From contig CANNEK010000002.1 in NCBI GenBank assembly GCA_947503625.1, positions 1,026,129 through 1,090,128 of the forward strand: a stretch of 64,000 nucleotides of DNA. Reading direction: 5' to 3'. Both the position numbers and the translations under genes were made by a program. This DNA comes from an uncultured Kordiimonas sp. GTDB lineage: Bacteria > Pseudomonadota > Alphaproteobacteria > Sphingomonadales > Kordiimonadaceae. Under the pieces are notes generated by a model. That model searched no databases, was not told where the DNA came from, and saw nothing but the letters and a program-made list of their open reading frames with translations. Positions within the stretch are counted from its first letter, which is position 1; each line of letters opens with the position of its first letter. This document shows, in pieces, positions 45,237 to 53,644 of this stretch.

Positions 45237-46720
45237 TTCGGTTCCTTAACGATTAGTTTTTCCCGCGCGACTTTGATCGCGGCGCGCACATTTTCGGGCG
45301 CGGTGCCGCCAAAGGAGGTGCGGCTGGCAACAGACGCCTCGACCGACAATACATCATATACGCCTGCGGAGATTTTTGGTTCAATTTCCTGCATCGCGGC
45401 CAGCGGCACATCTGCCAGCATCAGAGAACGGGTTTCGGCATATTTCACAATTGCACCGGTGACATGATGCGCGTCCCTGAACGGCATTTTCAGTTCGCGT
45501 ACCAGCCAGTCGGCCAGATCGGTCGCGGTTGAAAAGCCCTGACCGGCGGCGGCACGCATGGCGTCGGGGTTGGGATGAAAATCTTCCATCATGCCGGTCA
45601 TGGCAACAAGGCAGAGCTCAAAATCATCCACCGCCCTGAACACAGGTTCCTTGTCTTCCTGCATGTCCTTGGAGTAAGCGAGCGGCAAGCCCTTCATCAC
45701 CATCATCAGCCCGTTCATGGCACCTGAAATGCGCCCAACCTTGGCGCGAACCAGTTCAGCGGCATCGGGGTTGCGCTTTTGCGGCATGATCGAGCTGCCG
45801 GTCGAGAAACTGTCGGAAAGTGTGAGGAAACCAAATGCCGAGGTCGCCCACAGCACAATCTCGTCTGCCAGGCGCGACAGGTGCGTTGCCCCGATCGACA
45901 GCGCGGCCAATAGCTCAAGCGCAAAATCGCGGGCAGAGACAGCATCAAGCGAATTTGCCATCGGCGCATCGAACCCGAGCGCGTCTGCCGTCATGTGCCG
46001 GTCGATCGGGAAACCGGTGCCCGCCAGTGCTGCGGCCCCCAGCGGGTTTTCGTTCAGGCGTGCCCGGCAGTCAGCCAGCCGCCCCTTGTCGCGCATCGCC
46101 ATTTCCACATAGGCCATCAGATGGTGGCCGAGTGTAACGGGCTGTGCGGTTTGCAGGTGCGTGAAGCCGGGCATGATGGTGCCTGCATGCGTGTCTGCGG
46201 CGTTCATAAGCGCTTCGATCAGGCCGGTGTACAGCCCGTCAAGCCGGTCAATCGCGCCCCGGCACCACAGGCGGAAGTCGGTCGCGACCTGATCGTTGCG
46301 GGAGCGGGCGGTGTGCAGCCGTGCTCCCGCGTCACCGACAATCTCGCGCAAGCGCGCCTCGATATGCATGTGAATGTCTTCAAGGGCTGGATCGAAGGTA
46401 AAGTCGCCCGCTTCAATCTCGGCCTTCACCTGCGCGAGCCCTTCGTGGATCGCGTCCCGGTCGTCCGCGCTGATGATGCCGGTGGCGGCCAGCATGTCTG
46501 CGTGCGCCCTGGAGCCCGCAATGTCTTCGCCGTACAGCCGCTTGTCAAACCCGATAGAGGCATTGATTTCCTGCATCACGGCAGAAGGCCCGGCACCAAA
46601 GCGGCCACCCCACATGCTTTGGCTTTGGGGTTGGCCTTGGCCCTGTTGCTGGGTTTGGCTTTCACCCGCCTCGCCGTGGGCTGTATCGTCGGTATTTTTC
46701 GCGTTTTTGTGATCGCTCAC
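45233..46720 (-). CDS. argH: Argininosuccinate lyase with a Gln-rich N-terminal extension
   Basis: A 495-residue lyase that cleaves argininosuccinate to arginine and fumarate. Normal ArgH sequence begins at SMWGGRFG (about residue 35); [30 protein letters not shown] and [12 protein letters not shown] are intact. The first 34 residues are hydrophilic and Gln-rich, unlike typical ArgH. The GTG start at 46720 has a GGGAAAGG run 9-16 bases upstream; a later start cannot be excluded. It is divergent from tlpA. Confidence 0.95.
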   Translation of the reverse strand: MSDHKNAKNTDDTAHGEAGESQTQQQGQGQPQSQSMWGGRFGAGPSAVMQEINASIGFDKRLYGEDIAGSRAHADMLAATGIISADDRDAIHEGLAQVKAEIEAGDFTFDPALEDIHMHIEARLREIVGDAGARLHTARSRNDQVATDFRLWCRGAIDRLDGLYTGLIEALMNAADTHAGTIMPGFTHLQTAQPVTLGHHLMAYVEMAMRDKGRLADCRARLNENPLGAAALAGTGFPIDRHMTADALGFDAPMANSLDAVSARDFALELLAALSIGATHLSRLADEIVLWATSAFGFLTLSDSFSTGSSIMPQKRNPDAAELVRAKVGRISGAMNGLMMVMKGLPLAYSKDMQEDKEPVFRAVDDFELCLVAMTGMMEDFHPNPDAMRAAAGQGFSTATDLADWLVRELKMPFRDAHHVTGAIVKYAETRSLMLADVPLAAMQEIEPKISAGVYDVLSVEASVASRTSFGGTAPENVRAAIKVAREKLIVKEPK

Positions 46721-46849
46721 AGGCTTGCCTTTCCCTTGCCTTTTTCAGGCGAATACTTAAGGTCAAGCCTCGCTTATAGGGGCGCACAAAAGGCTTTGCA
46801 ATCCGCCAATGCCGCCCGCGCGTACGCAAGACCAAACAGGAGCCGTCAA

Positions 46850-47437
46850 ATGAACGCAAAAACCGGACTGATCGCAGGCGTGACCGTGCTGTTGCTGGTG
46901 GTGGCTGGCACCATGGTTTTCACCCCTAAAGAAGCAGGCGGCCCAGCAGGCGGGATAGAACCCTATCTTGTCGGCGAGATGGCGGCACTGACCGTGCCGG
47001 CAGAGACCCAGATGCTGTCGGACCATATCATCATGGCGGAAACGGGCGAGCCCAAAAAGCTTTCGGCCATGAAGGGCCGGGCGATGCTGATCAACCTGTG
47101 GGCACCCTGGTGCGCGCCGTGCCGGGCAGAGATGAAAGAGCTGGCGCATCTACAAAAGGAACTGGGCGACGACGACTTTGAAGTGATCGCCATTAATGTG
47201 GACCGCGGCGGTATCCGGCAAGCGGAGGAAACCCTGAAGGAATGGGGCGTTGAGGGCCTGAACCTGTATGCCGAGCCCACCATGGCGATCGCGTTTGACC
47301 TCGCCGAAGGCGCGCTGCCCACCAGCTTTGTGGTCGATAAAAACGGCGAGGTGCGCGCGCTGTTTCTTGGGCCGCTGGCGTGGGACAAACCCGAAGGCAT
47401 GGCGCTGTTTGAAGCGCTTAAAAACGGCGAAATATAG
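46850..47437 (+). CDS. tlpA: TlpA/ResA-like thiol-disulfide oxidoreductase
   Basis: A 195-residue thioredoxin-fold protein with an N-terminal membrane anchor (TGLIAGVTVLLLVVAGTMVF) and a periplasmic domain. Active site WAPWCAPC, cis-proline region GALPTSFVVD. The ATG at 46850 has AGGAG eight bases upstream; the open frame extends 850 bp further upstream only because the complement of argH lacks stops. It probably reduces apocytochrome c or a copper chaperone. Decayed copies of its 3' end recur downstream. Confidence 0.93.
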   Translation: MNAKTGLIAGVTVLLLVVAGTMVFTPKEAGGPAGGIEPYLVGEMAALTVPAETQMLSDHIIMAETGEPKKLSAMKGRAMLINLWAPWCAPCRAEMKELAHLQKELGDDDFEVIAINVDRGGIRQAEETLKEWGVEGLNLYAEPTMAIAFDLAEGALPTSFVVDKNGEVRALFLGPLAWDKPEGMALFEALKNGEI

Positions 47438-47518
47438 GCGTTGAATAGAACTGCAATTGCGAACCTGTCCCCCAACCCCAAGCACCCCAACCCCAAGCAC
47501 AGTGTTACCCTGATTGTC

Positions 47519-47541
47519 ACCCCGGCACCTGATGCCGGGGT
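47519..47541. repeat. REP-like palindrome after tlpA
   Basis: ACCCCGGCA-CCTGA-TGCCGGGGT, 9-bp arms and a 5-nt loop, between the convergent ends of tlpA and the next gene. No T-run, so it is better read as a repetitive extragenic palindrome than an intrinsic terminator. A 15-bp tandem unit (CCAACCCCAAGCACC) precedes it at about 47473-47502. Confidence 0.6.
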
Positions 47542-47559
47542 CCATGGTTTCCGGCCCGC

Positions 47560-48462
47560 TTAATATCCGGGGCGATAGCCGGTATACAGCCGGTAAACGG
47601 CCTCGGCCTCACGGGAAAGCGCGCAGGAAAGAAAGTTCAGGCCCGAACCCCGGGGTTCAATATCATGAACAGCGGCAAGCGCCACATCGCGCAACAGCAC
47701 CGCCCCGCCCATCAGCTGGCAGATGGGTTCTTCCATCGCCAGCAGGGTTTGCTCGTCAGGCAGGTAGGACCTGTCCAGCTTGCGGGCTATTTTTTTCAGC
47801 CCGGCACGGCGGTGGATTTCCTGATAAAGCTGCACTTCATGCTCCGTTTGCCAGCCATCGGGGATGGCGTCTTCGGCAGGAGCCTCTTGAGAGGCCTTTT
47901 CGGATGCTGGTTTTTCTTCTGGTGTTTCTTCTGGTATTTCCTCGGGTGTTTTTGGCGTGTCTTCCGGACTTCCGTCCGGCCCGCCTTCCTGCCCTTCGTT
48001 TGGATACAGCGTTTCATGGGCGATGCTGAGCGCTTCGTAAAACGGCGTGACCGCCTTGCAGTGGTCAAGGAAGCGCCCTTGCTTCATCAGGGTGATATGC
48101 ACCGGCATACCGAGCCGCTCGGTCAGCGTGGCCATGGTGCCTGCGCGCCATTCCTCGGCTTTTGCCGGGATGCGGTTGCTGGTGACGATCAGCGTGTAAG
48201 GTTCATCCACTGCCACCATCGCGGCCCCGTCGCTGTGCGGCCCGTGCAGAATAATCTGGCAGATGCGCCGGGCGCGGGGCGGCTTACGCGACAGCGCGCA
48301 CATGCGGCTGTCGTGGGCGGCAAAACTTTCAAGGATGGTTTCGCGGATGTGCCGCAGGTTCACCTCCCGCCGTTCCAACCGGCTCAGGCGCTTGGGTTCT
48401 GCGGACGGTGTTTCAAGTATTGGTTGTGGTGTGGTGTCTGTGATAGACGTGTGATCAGCCAT
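47560..48462 (-). CDS. Unknown protein, possibly degenerate nucleotidyltransferase-like
   Basis: A 300-residue protein with a near-perfect ribosome site (AGGAGGT five bases before ATG 48462). Residues about 30-160 (HIRETILESF, RICQIILHGPHSDG, YTLIVTSNR, MPVHITLMKQG) resemble the strand order of minimal nucleotidyltransferases, but the GS-x-D-x-D catalytic residues are absent. A Pro/Glu-rich linker follows (about 165-200), then a helical domain (LPDEQTLLAMEEPICQLMGG). I do not recognise it with confidence; the comparison is speculative. Confidence 0.55.
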   Translation of the reverse strand: MADHTSITDTTPQPILETPSAEPKRLSRLERREVNLRHIRETILESFAAHDSRMCALSRKPPRARRICQIILHGPHSDGAAMVAVDEPYTLIVTSNRIPAKAEEWRAGTMATLTERLGMPVHITLMKQGRFLDHCKAVTPFYEALSIAHETLYPNEGQEGGPDGSPEDTPKTPEEIPEETPEEKPASEKASQEAPAEDAIPDGWQTEHEVQLYQEIHRRAGLKKIARKLDRSYLPDEQTLLAMEEPICQLMGGAVLLRDVALAAVHDIEPRGSGLNFLSCALSREAEAVYRLYTGYRPGY

Positions 48463-48493
48463 GCCGACCTCCTCTAAAGGTTGGTTGTGGTCA

Positions 48494-48568
48494 GGGCCAT
48501 GTCGGTGCTCGTAACATCGGCATGGTCCGCTATTGATTGTAGGCGCAGGCATTGCTTGCGCCTTTTTT
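48494..48568 (+). ncRNA. Candidate small RNA ending in an orphan terminator
   Basis: Two adjacent hairpins on the plus strand: 48494-48507 pairs with 48515-48528 (14 bp with G-U pairs, 7-nt loop), and 48542-48550 pairs with 48554-48562 (9 bp, 3-nt loop) followed by six Ts. No plus-strand gene ends nearby, so the terminator has no obvious owner. A promoter was not identified. The first hairpin could instead be part of the minus-strand leader of the 48462 gene. Confidence 0.4.
48542..48568 (+). terminator. Rho-independent terminator
   Basis: GGCGCAGGC-ATT-GCTTGCGCC followed by TTTTTT. All nine positions pair (one G-U). It lies between the minus-strand unknown gene and the XRE promoter, so it may insulate the XRE gene. 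Confidence 0.75.
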
Positions 48569-48572
48569 AGTA

Positions 48573-48593
48573 ATACCCTAGGTATACTATAAT
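48573..48593 (+). promoter_or_regulatory. XRE gene promoter with possible operator
   Basis: A TATAAT at 48588-48593 is a consensus -10. Just upstream the inverted repeat ATACC-CTA-GGTAT (48573-48585) is a possible operator for the XRE protein. No good -35 was found. The leader to 48645 is strongly AT-rich. Confidence 0.5.
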
Positions 48594-48644
48594 ACGAATA
48601 TCACCTCAATACTAATAATACTAAATAGTGCGAAAAGTATCATC

Positions 48645-48893
48645 ATGGCTAAAACCATTATATTGACATCTGAGCAAATTAGAGCGGCCCGAGCCTTATT
48701 ACGCTGGGGTCAAACTGATTTGGCCGAAGAGTCCGGCGTTTCAGTGCCGACTATCAAGAGGCTGGAAGGTATCAGAGGTGTTGTGGTGGCCAACCGTGTT
48801 ACAGTCCTAGCCATTTCACGTGCGCTCGAAGTTGCTGGCGTCGAATTCCTCCCCGCCAACGGTTCCGGTCCCGGCGTTCGTTTAAAAAAGTAG
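48645..48893 (+). CDS. XRE-family helix-turn-helix regulator
   Basis: An 82-residue DNA-binding protein. IRAARALLRWGQTDLAEESGVSVPTIKRLEG is a typical HTH of the XRE/Cro group in two parts, and the tail IRGVVVANRVTVLAISRALEVAGVEFLPANG matches the plasmid- and phage-type regulators. AT-rich flanks unlike neighbours suggest transfer. Autoregulation through the upstream repeat is likely but unproven. It lies just before a tlpA remnant. Confidence 0.9.
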   Translation: MAKTIILTSEQIRAARALLRWGQTDLAEESGVSVPTIKRLEGIRGVVVANRVTVLAISRALEVAGVEFLPANGSGPGVRLKK

Positions 48894-48954
48894 CATTCAG
48901 GCTGTCACACCACATGACTGAGACTGCCTCGATGCTGCGACCCTGCCTGCACCA

Positions 48955-49094
48955 CGCCGCCGATGACGCACTACCTACAAGCTTTTGTCGTTGACCGGTC
49001 AGGCGAGGTGCGCGCCCTGTTTCTTGGCCCGCTCGCGTGGGATAAACCCGAGGGCATCGCCCGCTTCGAAGCGCTGAAAAACGGCGAGATATAG
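48955..49094 (+). pseudogene. tlpA 3'-end remnant 1
   Basis: Encodes ALPTSF, then after a one-base insertion FVVDRSGEVRALFLGPLAW and DKPEGIARFEALKNGEI with its stop at 49092-49094. The intact gene reads ALPTSFVVDKNGEVRALFLG, PLAWDKPEGMALFEALKNGEI. No upstream TlpA sequence or active site is present. The coding frame is dead. Confidence 0.9.
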
Positions 49095-49259
49095 GCGCTG
49101 TTCGGCTTCGACTTAAAGCGGACATCGTACCACTTTGGCGAACTGGTGTGTCCGTCACAAATGGCCGTATAAACTAAACCATAGCTCTGCACCATTAATT
49201 GGTGTATTATTACAACCCACTTCGTTCTGAGTTGTTTAATACAAAGAATAGAGGCTATC

Positions 49260-49946
49260 ATGAACTCGGCTTTACGCGTTTTTCTATTGTTCAGCTTGTT
49301 ACTCATCGGGCACACTTCTGCACAGAGTCAAGACTATCGGCTTTTCCTCGGCAACAGGATCAATCGTGCAGATTGCATGGTTACAGACAGCAACTACTGC
49401 ATTGTCGATTTGCTGACGCCGCAAGGCACTGAACAGGAGTATCTTCTCGTTTATTGGCATGGTGACGCGGATACACGTTGTTCTCAAATGCATGACGCGA
49501 TCTTAGACGCTATTAGGGAGTTTGCTAAGAATATGAATTATGGCAACGCTTCAACAAGCGCTGAAAGTGGGGCCATTTACACCTGTCTTGAACTTGCCTA
49601 CGAAGCGGATCAGTTGGGAGAAGAAGCCCGATGGATAAAGCTGGGCATTAAGGGGCTGCAAGGTATCGCCGTTTGGTTCGGTGCTCCGTCGGAGGTCACT
49701 AAAATTGGGGGAGCAGTGGCAGAAAAAATGATCGTTCCAGACGTTCCCAAAGGCCAATACAACTATGGATTTCGGGTCTTCAAGTTGACAGATCAGTTGC
49801 CCATTTGCCGATGTAATGGCAATACCGTCGCAACCAGTACGACTTGGGGCTATAAAGGTAAGCAATGTGGCACCGGTAAAGCGGGGGCCTCAGGGCAAAC
49901 TTACGATGCTACTTTCTATTACAACGATAGCTGCAGGGTTCCCTAA
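49260..49946 (+). CDS. Secreted cysteine-rich protein of unknown function
   Basis: A 228-residue protein. A signal peptide (MNSALRVFLLFSLLLIGHTSA) is followed by a domain with eight cysteines, including CRCNGN and a C-terminal CGTGKAG...C. It has a YNYGFRVFKL region but I recognise no family. Base composition is lower in GC than the core genes. It stands alone with AT-rich upstream sequence. Confidence 0.6.
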   Translation: MNSALRVFLLFSLLLIGHTSAQSQDYRLFLGNRINRADCMVTDSNYCIVDLLTPQGTEQEYLLVYWHGDADTRCSQMHDAILDAIREFAKNMNYGNASTSAESGAIYTCLELAYEADQLGEEARWIKLGIKGLQGIAVWFGAPSEVTKIGGAVAEKMIVPDVPKGQYNYGFRVFKLTDQLPICRCNGNTVATSTTWGYKGKQCGTGKAGASGQTYDATFYYNDSCRVP

Positions 49947-50066
49947 TTATTGAACACGCCCATGTCGCCGACGATCCGCATATTAGGGCGCCTATTAGCA
50001 GTACTTGCTTGATACAATGGAGAGGTATAGCCGTTAAGAAGCGTCTACTTCGGTGCTAACTCACAC

Positions 50067-51104
50067 TTAGGGTTGTTTTTGACTGCTCGTACTCACAGTT
50101 CTGCCCGTGGCCAGCCGATGACTGATTACAAAAGCGAAATACAGCGTTGTTGTTTCAATCAGGTTTTGCATCAGAATTAGTGAAACCTCAAACGGGTCCG
50201 CCCTGTTTATAATGACAAGTTCTACCGTAAAGAAAATAGTAAAAAATGACACCAGCAGGACGGACGGAATGGCTGCCCAAGCGGAAACAGTCCATCCAAG
50301 GTCGGCTACCAACCTGCCAGCCTTCCAAGAGACGGCAACAGTTAACAGAGTTAAGAGTACTGACGACCAAACTGCTGCTAAGGTGCTTTCGTCCGTTAAG
50401 TCACCCATCCCTGCGATGGTCCAGAATGGCAAAAGTGTCTGAAAAAACCGAACGGCAAAAGTTGATGCTGCTGCCAGCCCAAAAAAAGCCACCCAAACGG
50501 GCCCTATATTGCGCGCAAGAAAAGACCCGGAGCGCCACAATGGCAATTCAGCCCAGCGGCTCCAAAGTGCTTTAATTCCTGCAACATCAAGTTCAAGCCA
50601 ACCGACTAGCTTTGCCGCCAGTTGTGCAACTAGATTGGCGACATAGGCCAAGGGGTTGCGGGTTCTAGATGCCAAGCCCTTGGGGGTCAAACCAATGCGC
50701 CAAGCCTGAATGGCAATCGCCGCCACCATATAGCCGAAAAACCCAAACACCGTGTTGTGTAATTGAAAGTCATGCCGAAAACCCCAAGTGCATACATCTG
50801 GTGAGCACAGCAAGAAGAAAATGGCAGAATCTGAATAGGACAGGATGGCCCAGAAAATATCTAAGGTTATGAACGCAATCAACAACAAGGAGATACTGTC
50901 ACGCCACGCGCGAGCCACAATTAGCAGTGAAAGGAATCCAGTGAATACTGGCCACTGTTCAAGACTACCCCAGAACGGCCCGTCAGTTTTATCTTGGGCC
51001 GCAATGTATATTTCAAAACTTAGATATTCCAGACTCTGGATTAAGCTCCACGCCCCAGCCCAAAGGGCAAACGCCACGAAGGCATTGTTTTTCCGGATGT
51101 CCAT
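50067..51104 (-). CDS. Multi-pass membrane protein of unknown function
   Basis: A 345-residue integral membrane protein with about eight hydrophobic helices and a central soluble helix-rich segment (VAQLAAKLVGWLELDVAGIKALW). No motif recognised. The ATG at 51104 follows a GGGGCGGGG; a TTG at 51149 in frame is less likely. Divergent from the cytochrome gene by 225 bp; AT-rich composition suggests acquisition. Confidence 0.6.
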   Translation of the reverse strand: MDIRKNNAFVAFALWAGAWSLIQSLEYLSFEIYIAAQDKTDGPFWGSLEQWPVFTGFLSLLIVARAWRDSISLLLIAFITLDIFWAILSYSDSAIFFLLCSPDVCTWGFRHDFQLHNTVFGFFGYMVAAIAIQAWRIGLTPKGLASRTRNPLAYVANLVAQLAAKLVGWLELDVAGIKALWSRWAELPLWRSGSFLARNIGPVWVAFFGLAAASTFAVRFFQTLLPFWTIAGMGDLTDESTLAAVWSSVLLTLLTVAVSWKAGRLVADLGWTVSAWAAIPSVLLVSFFTIFFTVELVIINRADPFEVSLILMQNLIETTTLYFAFVISHRLATGRTVSTSSQKQP

Positions 51105-51329
51105 AAACCCCGCCCCCTTCGCGCTGTTTAAAAGCAACAATAACGGCAAAGTTCAGTGACACAATGAGTTGTTGCGTCCGGCAAGGCTTTGAATGTGGCA
51201 TACGCCTGTATTGCTTTCCGGGTATCATTCGTAAAAGAATGCCGCATAAACTTTCTATTGAGGCGTAATTCCACCCCATTTATGTTTTAATAGGTTTGGA
51301 GTTCAGCATTATGGGGTTGAGAGTTTGAT

Positions 51330-51764
51330 ATGAAAATTTTGTCTTTATCGATTGGCGCTTTCATGTGCCTGACCCTGGCAGGGTGCGAAACGAGTAGTGA
51401 CGGCAGTTTTCCCCAGGTCGCAAATCCTCCCCCTTTTGACTATGATGACGGCGAGGAATTACGGTCTGGCATGCACCAGCTTGCCTATGCCCTGCAAAGG
51501 CTCGATCGTACTCTTTCAACCGAATATGATGAAAGCCCGCGGTTCCAGCAGTCGGTCATGGATAGCCTTACCAGAATTGAGCGTATCGGCAGGAGCCTGA
51601 GGTACGGTGACCTCCAGTCCAGGCACGCGTTTCTGGCAGACGGCATGGATGAATTCCTTTCTGATGTGGACCGGGCCAAGCAGTATGCAGAAAGAGAACG
51701 ATACTATATGGCGGGCCGGGTTACCGGTGCCTGTATCAGTTGCCACAAAGCAAACCCCTATTGA
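51330..51764 (+). CDS. Cytochrome c'-like lipoprotein
   Basis: A 144-residue lipoprotein: signal with lipobox TLAGC, a Pro-rich linker, then a helical bundle ending in CISCHKANPY. A C-terminal CxxCH after a four-helix bundle is the cytochrome c' layout. Probably a periplasmic, membrane-anchored haem protein that binds a gas or passes electrons. The ATG is preceded by GAGAG. Confidence 0.82.
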   Translation: MKILSLSIGAFMCLTLAGCETSSDGSFPQVANPPPFDYDDGEELRSGMHQLAYALQRLDRTLSTEYDESPRFQQSVMDSLTRIERIGRSLRYGDLQSRHAFLADGMDEFLSDVDRAKQYAERERYYMAGRVTGACISCHKANPY

Positions 51765-51793
51765 TATTCGGGCAAAATTGATATTCGGGCAAA
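51760..51793 (+). repeat. 17-bp perfect tandem duplication over the cytochrome stop codon
   Basis: ATTGATATTCGGGCAAA occurs at 51760-51776 and again at 51777-51793. The first copy contains the stop of the cytochrome gene. Confidence 0.95.
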
Positions 51794-51850
51794 CGCGGGC
51801 CCTTGTCGGCAAGCTGGCTGATTGCAGCAGCAGCGCCGTGTGAGGAATGC

Positions 51851-52504
51851 ATGTCTAAAACAGCAATTGTGTTTGGCGCAACGGGCGCCGTAGGGCAGCG
51901 GCTGCTGCGGCTTCTTGTTGCCAGCGACGCATGGGCAAAGATTGTTGTTGTGACCCGGCGCCCCCTTAATACGGCATCAAATAAGGTGTCAGAGGTCATT
52001 TGTGACGCCAGCACCCTTGAAGGCCACGCGCACGCGCTTGTTGGCGATACCGTTTTTTGCTGTTTGGGCACCACCCAAAAGAGTGCCGGAAGCAAAGCAA
52101 AATTTCGCGAGGTTGACCACGATTACATTCTTAAGTGTGCCCAGGTCACCTATCGCCAGGGCGCGCGTCATTTTTTGGTCGTGTCTGCGATTGGGGCCGA
52201 TGCCCGGTCTTTTAATTTCTATTCCCGTGTGAAGGGCGAAACAGAGCGGGACCTGAAAGCGGTCGGGTTCGAGAGGCTCGATATTCTGAGGCCATCCCTC
52301 CTGATTGGTAACCGCAGCGAGAGCCGCCCGCTTGAGCAGATGGGCGGTATCGTCATGACTCTGATGAGCCCCGCGATGGTAGGGGCCTTCCAGCAGTATC
52401 GCCCGATCAAAATAGAGCAGGTGGCGAGGGCGATGAGTGAAATCGCGCTCAAGGACAGCTCGGGTACAACTGTATATTCAAGCGACGAATTGCACGCCTT
52501 TTAG
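51851..52504 (+). CDS. NAD(P)-binding Rossmann protein, atypical SDR (TIP30/NmrA-like)
   Basis: A 217-residue oxidoreductase-like protein. The N-terminal dinucleotide loop is VFGATGAVGQRLLR, followed by VVTRRPL, CCLGTTQKSAGS, the VSAIGADARSFNFYSRVKGETE active-site region (Y-x3-K) and ILRPSLLIGNRSE. Substrate unknown. The ATG at 51851 has AGGA four bases upstream. Confidence 0.82.
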   Translation: MSKTAIVFGATGAVGQRLLRLLVASDAWAKIVVVTRRPLNTASNKVSEVICDASTLEGHAHALVGDTVFCCLGTTQKSAGSKAKFREVDHDYILKCAQVTYRQGARHFLVVSAIGADARSFNFYSRVKGETERDLKAVGFERLDILRPSLLIGNRSESRPLEQMGGIVMTLMSPAMVGAFQQYRPIKIEQVARAMSEIALKDSSGTTVYSSDELHAF

Positions 52505-52510
52505 CCAGCA

Positions 52511-52594
52511 CTGTTCGTTTTTTGCCGGCGCGGGAAAAACCCGAGGGCATCGCACGTATTGAGGCCCTGAAGGCGGGTGAAACCTTATCGAGAC
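52511..52594 (+). pseudogene. tlpA 3'-end remnant 2
   Basis: Contains a degraded match to the codons for LFLGPLAWDKPEGMALFEAL: readable as KPEGIARIEALKAGE, with a one-base deletion upstream. It is the most diverged copy and lacks the stop. Confidence 0.75.
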
Positions 52595-52680
52595 GCAGAT
52601 TGAATTGACTTTATCCCGTGCAGTCGGTTTGACTGAGGCTCTTGTTTCTTATTGAAAGTCTTCTTTTGGGGGTGGTGATG

Positions 52681-53619
52681 ATGCGCGTTGCTTTGCTTTT
52701 TTCAGTTCTTTTTGGCCTGCCTGCTTTTGCCCATGCCGCGTGGGCGCAAGACAATGGGGCTCAGGACACATGGCCCAAGCTTGAAGGCGACTATCTGGGG
52801 CAGGCGGTGCCGGGCACCACGCCGCAGGTTTTTGCCCCCGGCCTGATTTCGCTTGACGGCGAGCGGGAGCTCAACTCCGTCTTCTCACCGGATGGGCGCA
52901 TTTTTATGTTCTCCCGTGTGGTGGAGGGCGCCTTCAAGATGTTCTTCAGCTTTCGCCGCAATGGTGGCAGCTGGCAGGAGCCCCGCATGGCGCCTGTGTC
53001 GAAGACATTCCCGGCGCACCGGGATGTGGACATGGTGTTTTCACCGGACGGTGACTGGCTCTATTTCATCTCTGACCGGCCGCTCAAGGGCTATTCGCTG
53101 GAGCGCTATAATATCTGGCGCAGCCGCATCACACCCGATGGCCTGCATGACCCTGAACCCCTTGGTGCGCACATCAATGGCCCGGGCCATGAGCTTTATC
53201 CCATGCTTGTTGGTGATGGCAGCCTGTATTTCTCTGCAGTGCGGGAAGACAGCATTGGCAGGCGCGATAGCTACCGCGCGCAGTACGCAAACGGCGAATT
53301 TGAGACACCGGTTAACCTGGGGCCCGGTATCAACAGCGAGGTTGATGAAGGGGACATTTATGTGAGCCCGGATGAGGATTATCTCATTCACGTGGCGTCT
53401 GGCCGCGCTGATGGTTTGGGCGACGGCGACCTTTATATCAGCTTCAAACGCGCCGACGGCACATGGAGCGAAGGCGTGAACATGGGCCCCGAGATCAACA
53501 CGCCAGAGATAGACTATTGCCCGATGGTAACACCGGACGGGAAGTATTTCTTTTTCACGCGCGGCAACGACATTATGTGGGTCGATGCGCAAATCCTTGA
53601 GGCCTATCGGAGCGAATAG
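52681..53619 (+). CDS. Exported PD40 (WD40-like) beta-propeller protein
   Basis: A 312-residue secreted protein with signal MRVALLFSVLFGLPAFAHAAWAQ and a TolB-like propeller. PD40 repeats read FSPDGRIFMFSRV, FSPDGDWLYFISDR, VSPDEDYLIHVASGR and VTPDGKYFFFTRG. Such proteins bind peptides or polysaccharides or sense signals; the role here is unknown. The start has GGGGGTGG upstream. Confidence 0.82.
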   Translation: MRVALLFSVLFGLPAFAHAAWAQDNGAQDTWPKLEGDYLGQAVPGTTPQVFAPGLISLDGERELNSVFSPDGRIFMFSRVVEGAFKMFFSFRRNGGSWQEPRMAPVSKTFPAHRDVDMVFSPDGDWLYFISDRPLKGYSLERYNIWRSRITPDGLHDPEPLGAHINGPGHELYPMLVGDGSLYFSAVREDSIGRRDSYRAQYANGEFETPVNLGPGINSEVDEGDIYVSPDEDYLIHVASGRADGLGDGDLYISFKRADGTWSEGVNMGPEINTPEIDYCPMVTPDGKYFFFTRGNDIMWVDAQILEAYRSE

Positions 53620-53644
53620 GGGAACAGACCCATAGGGCAGGAAA

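Noticed and set aside
45995..46849. A 480-residue plus-strand frame ending in TlpA
   Set aside because: The first 285 codons are the complement of argH. A clean ribosome site and membrane anchor mark the true start at 46850.
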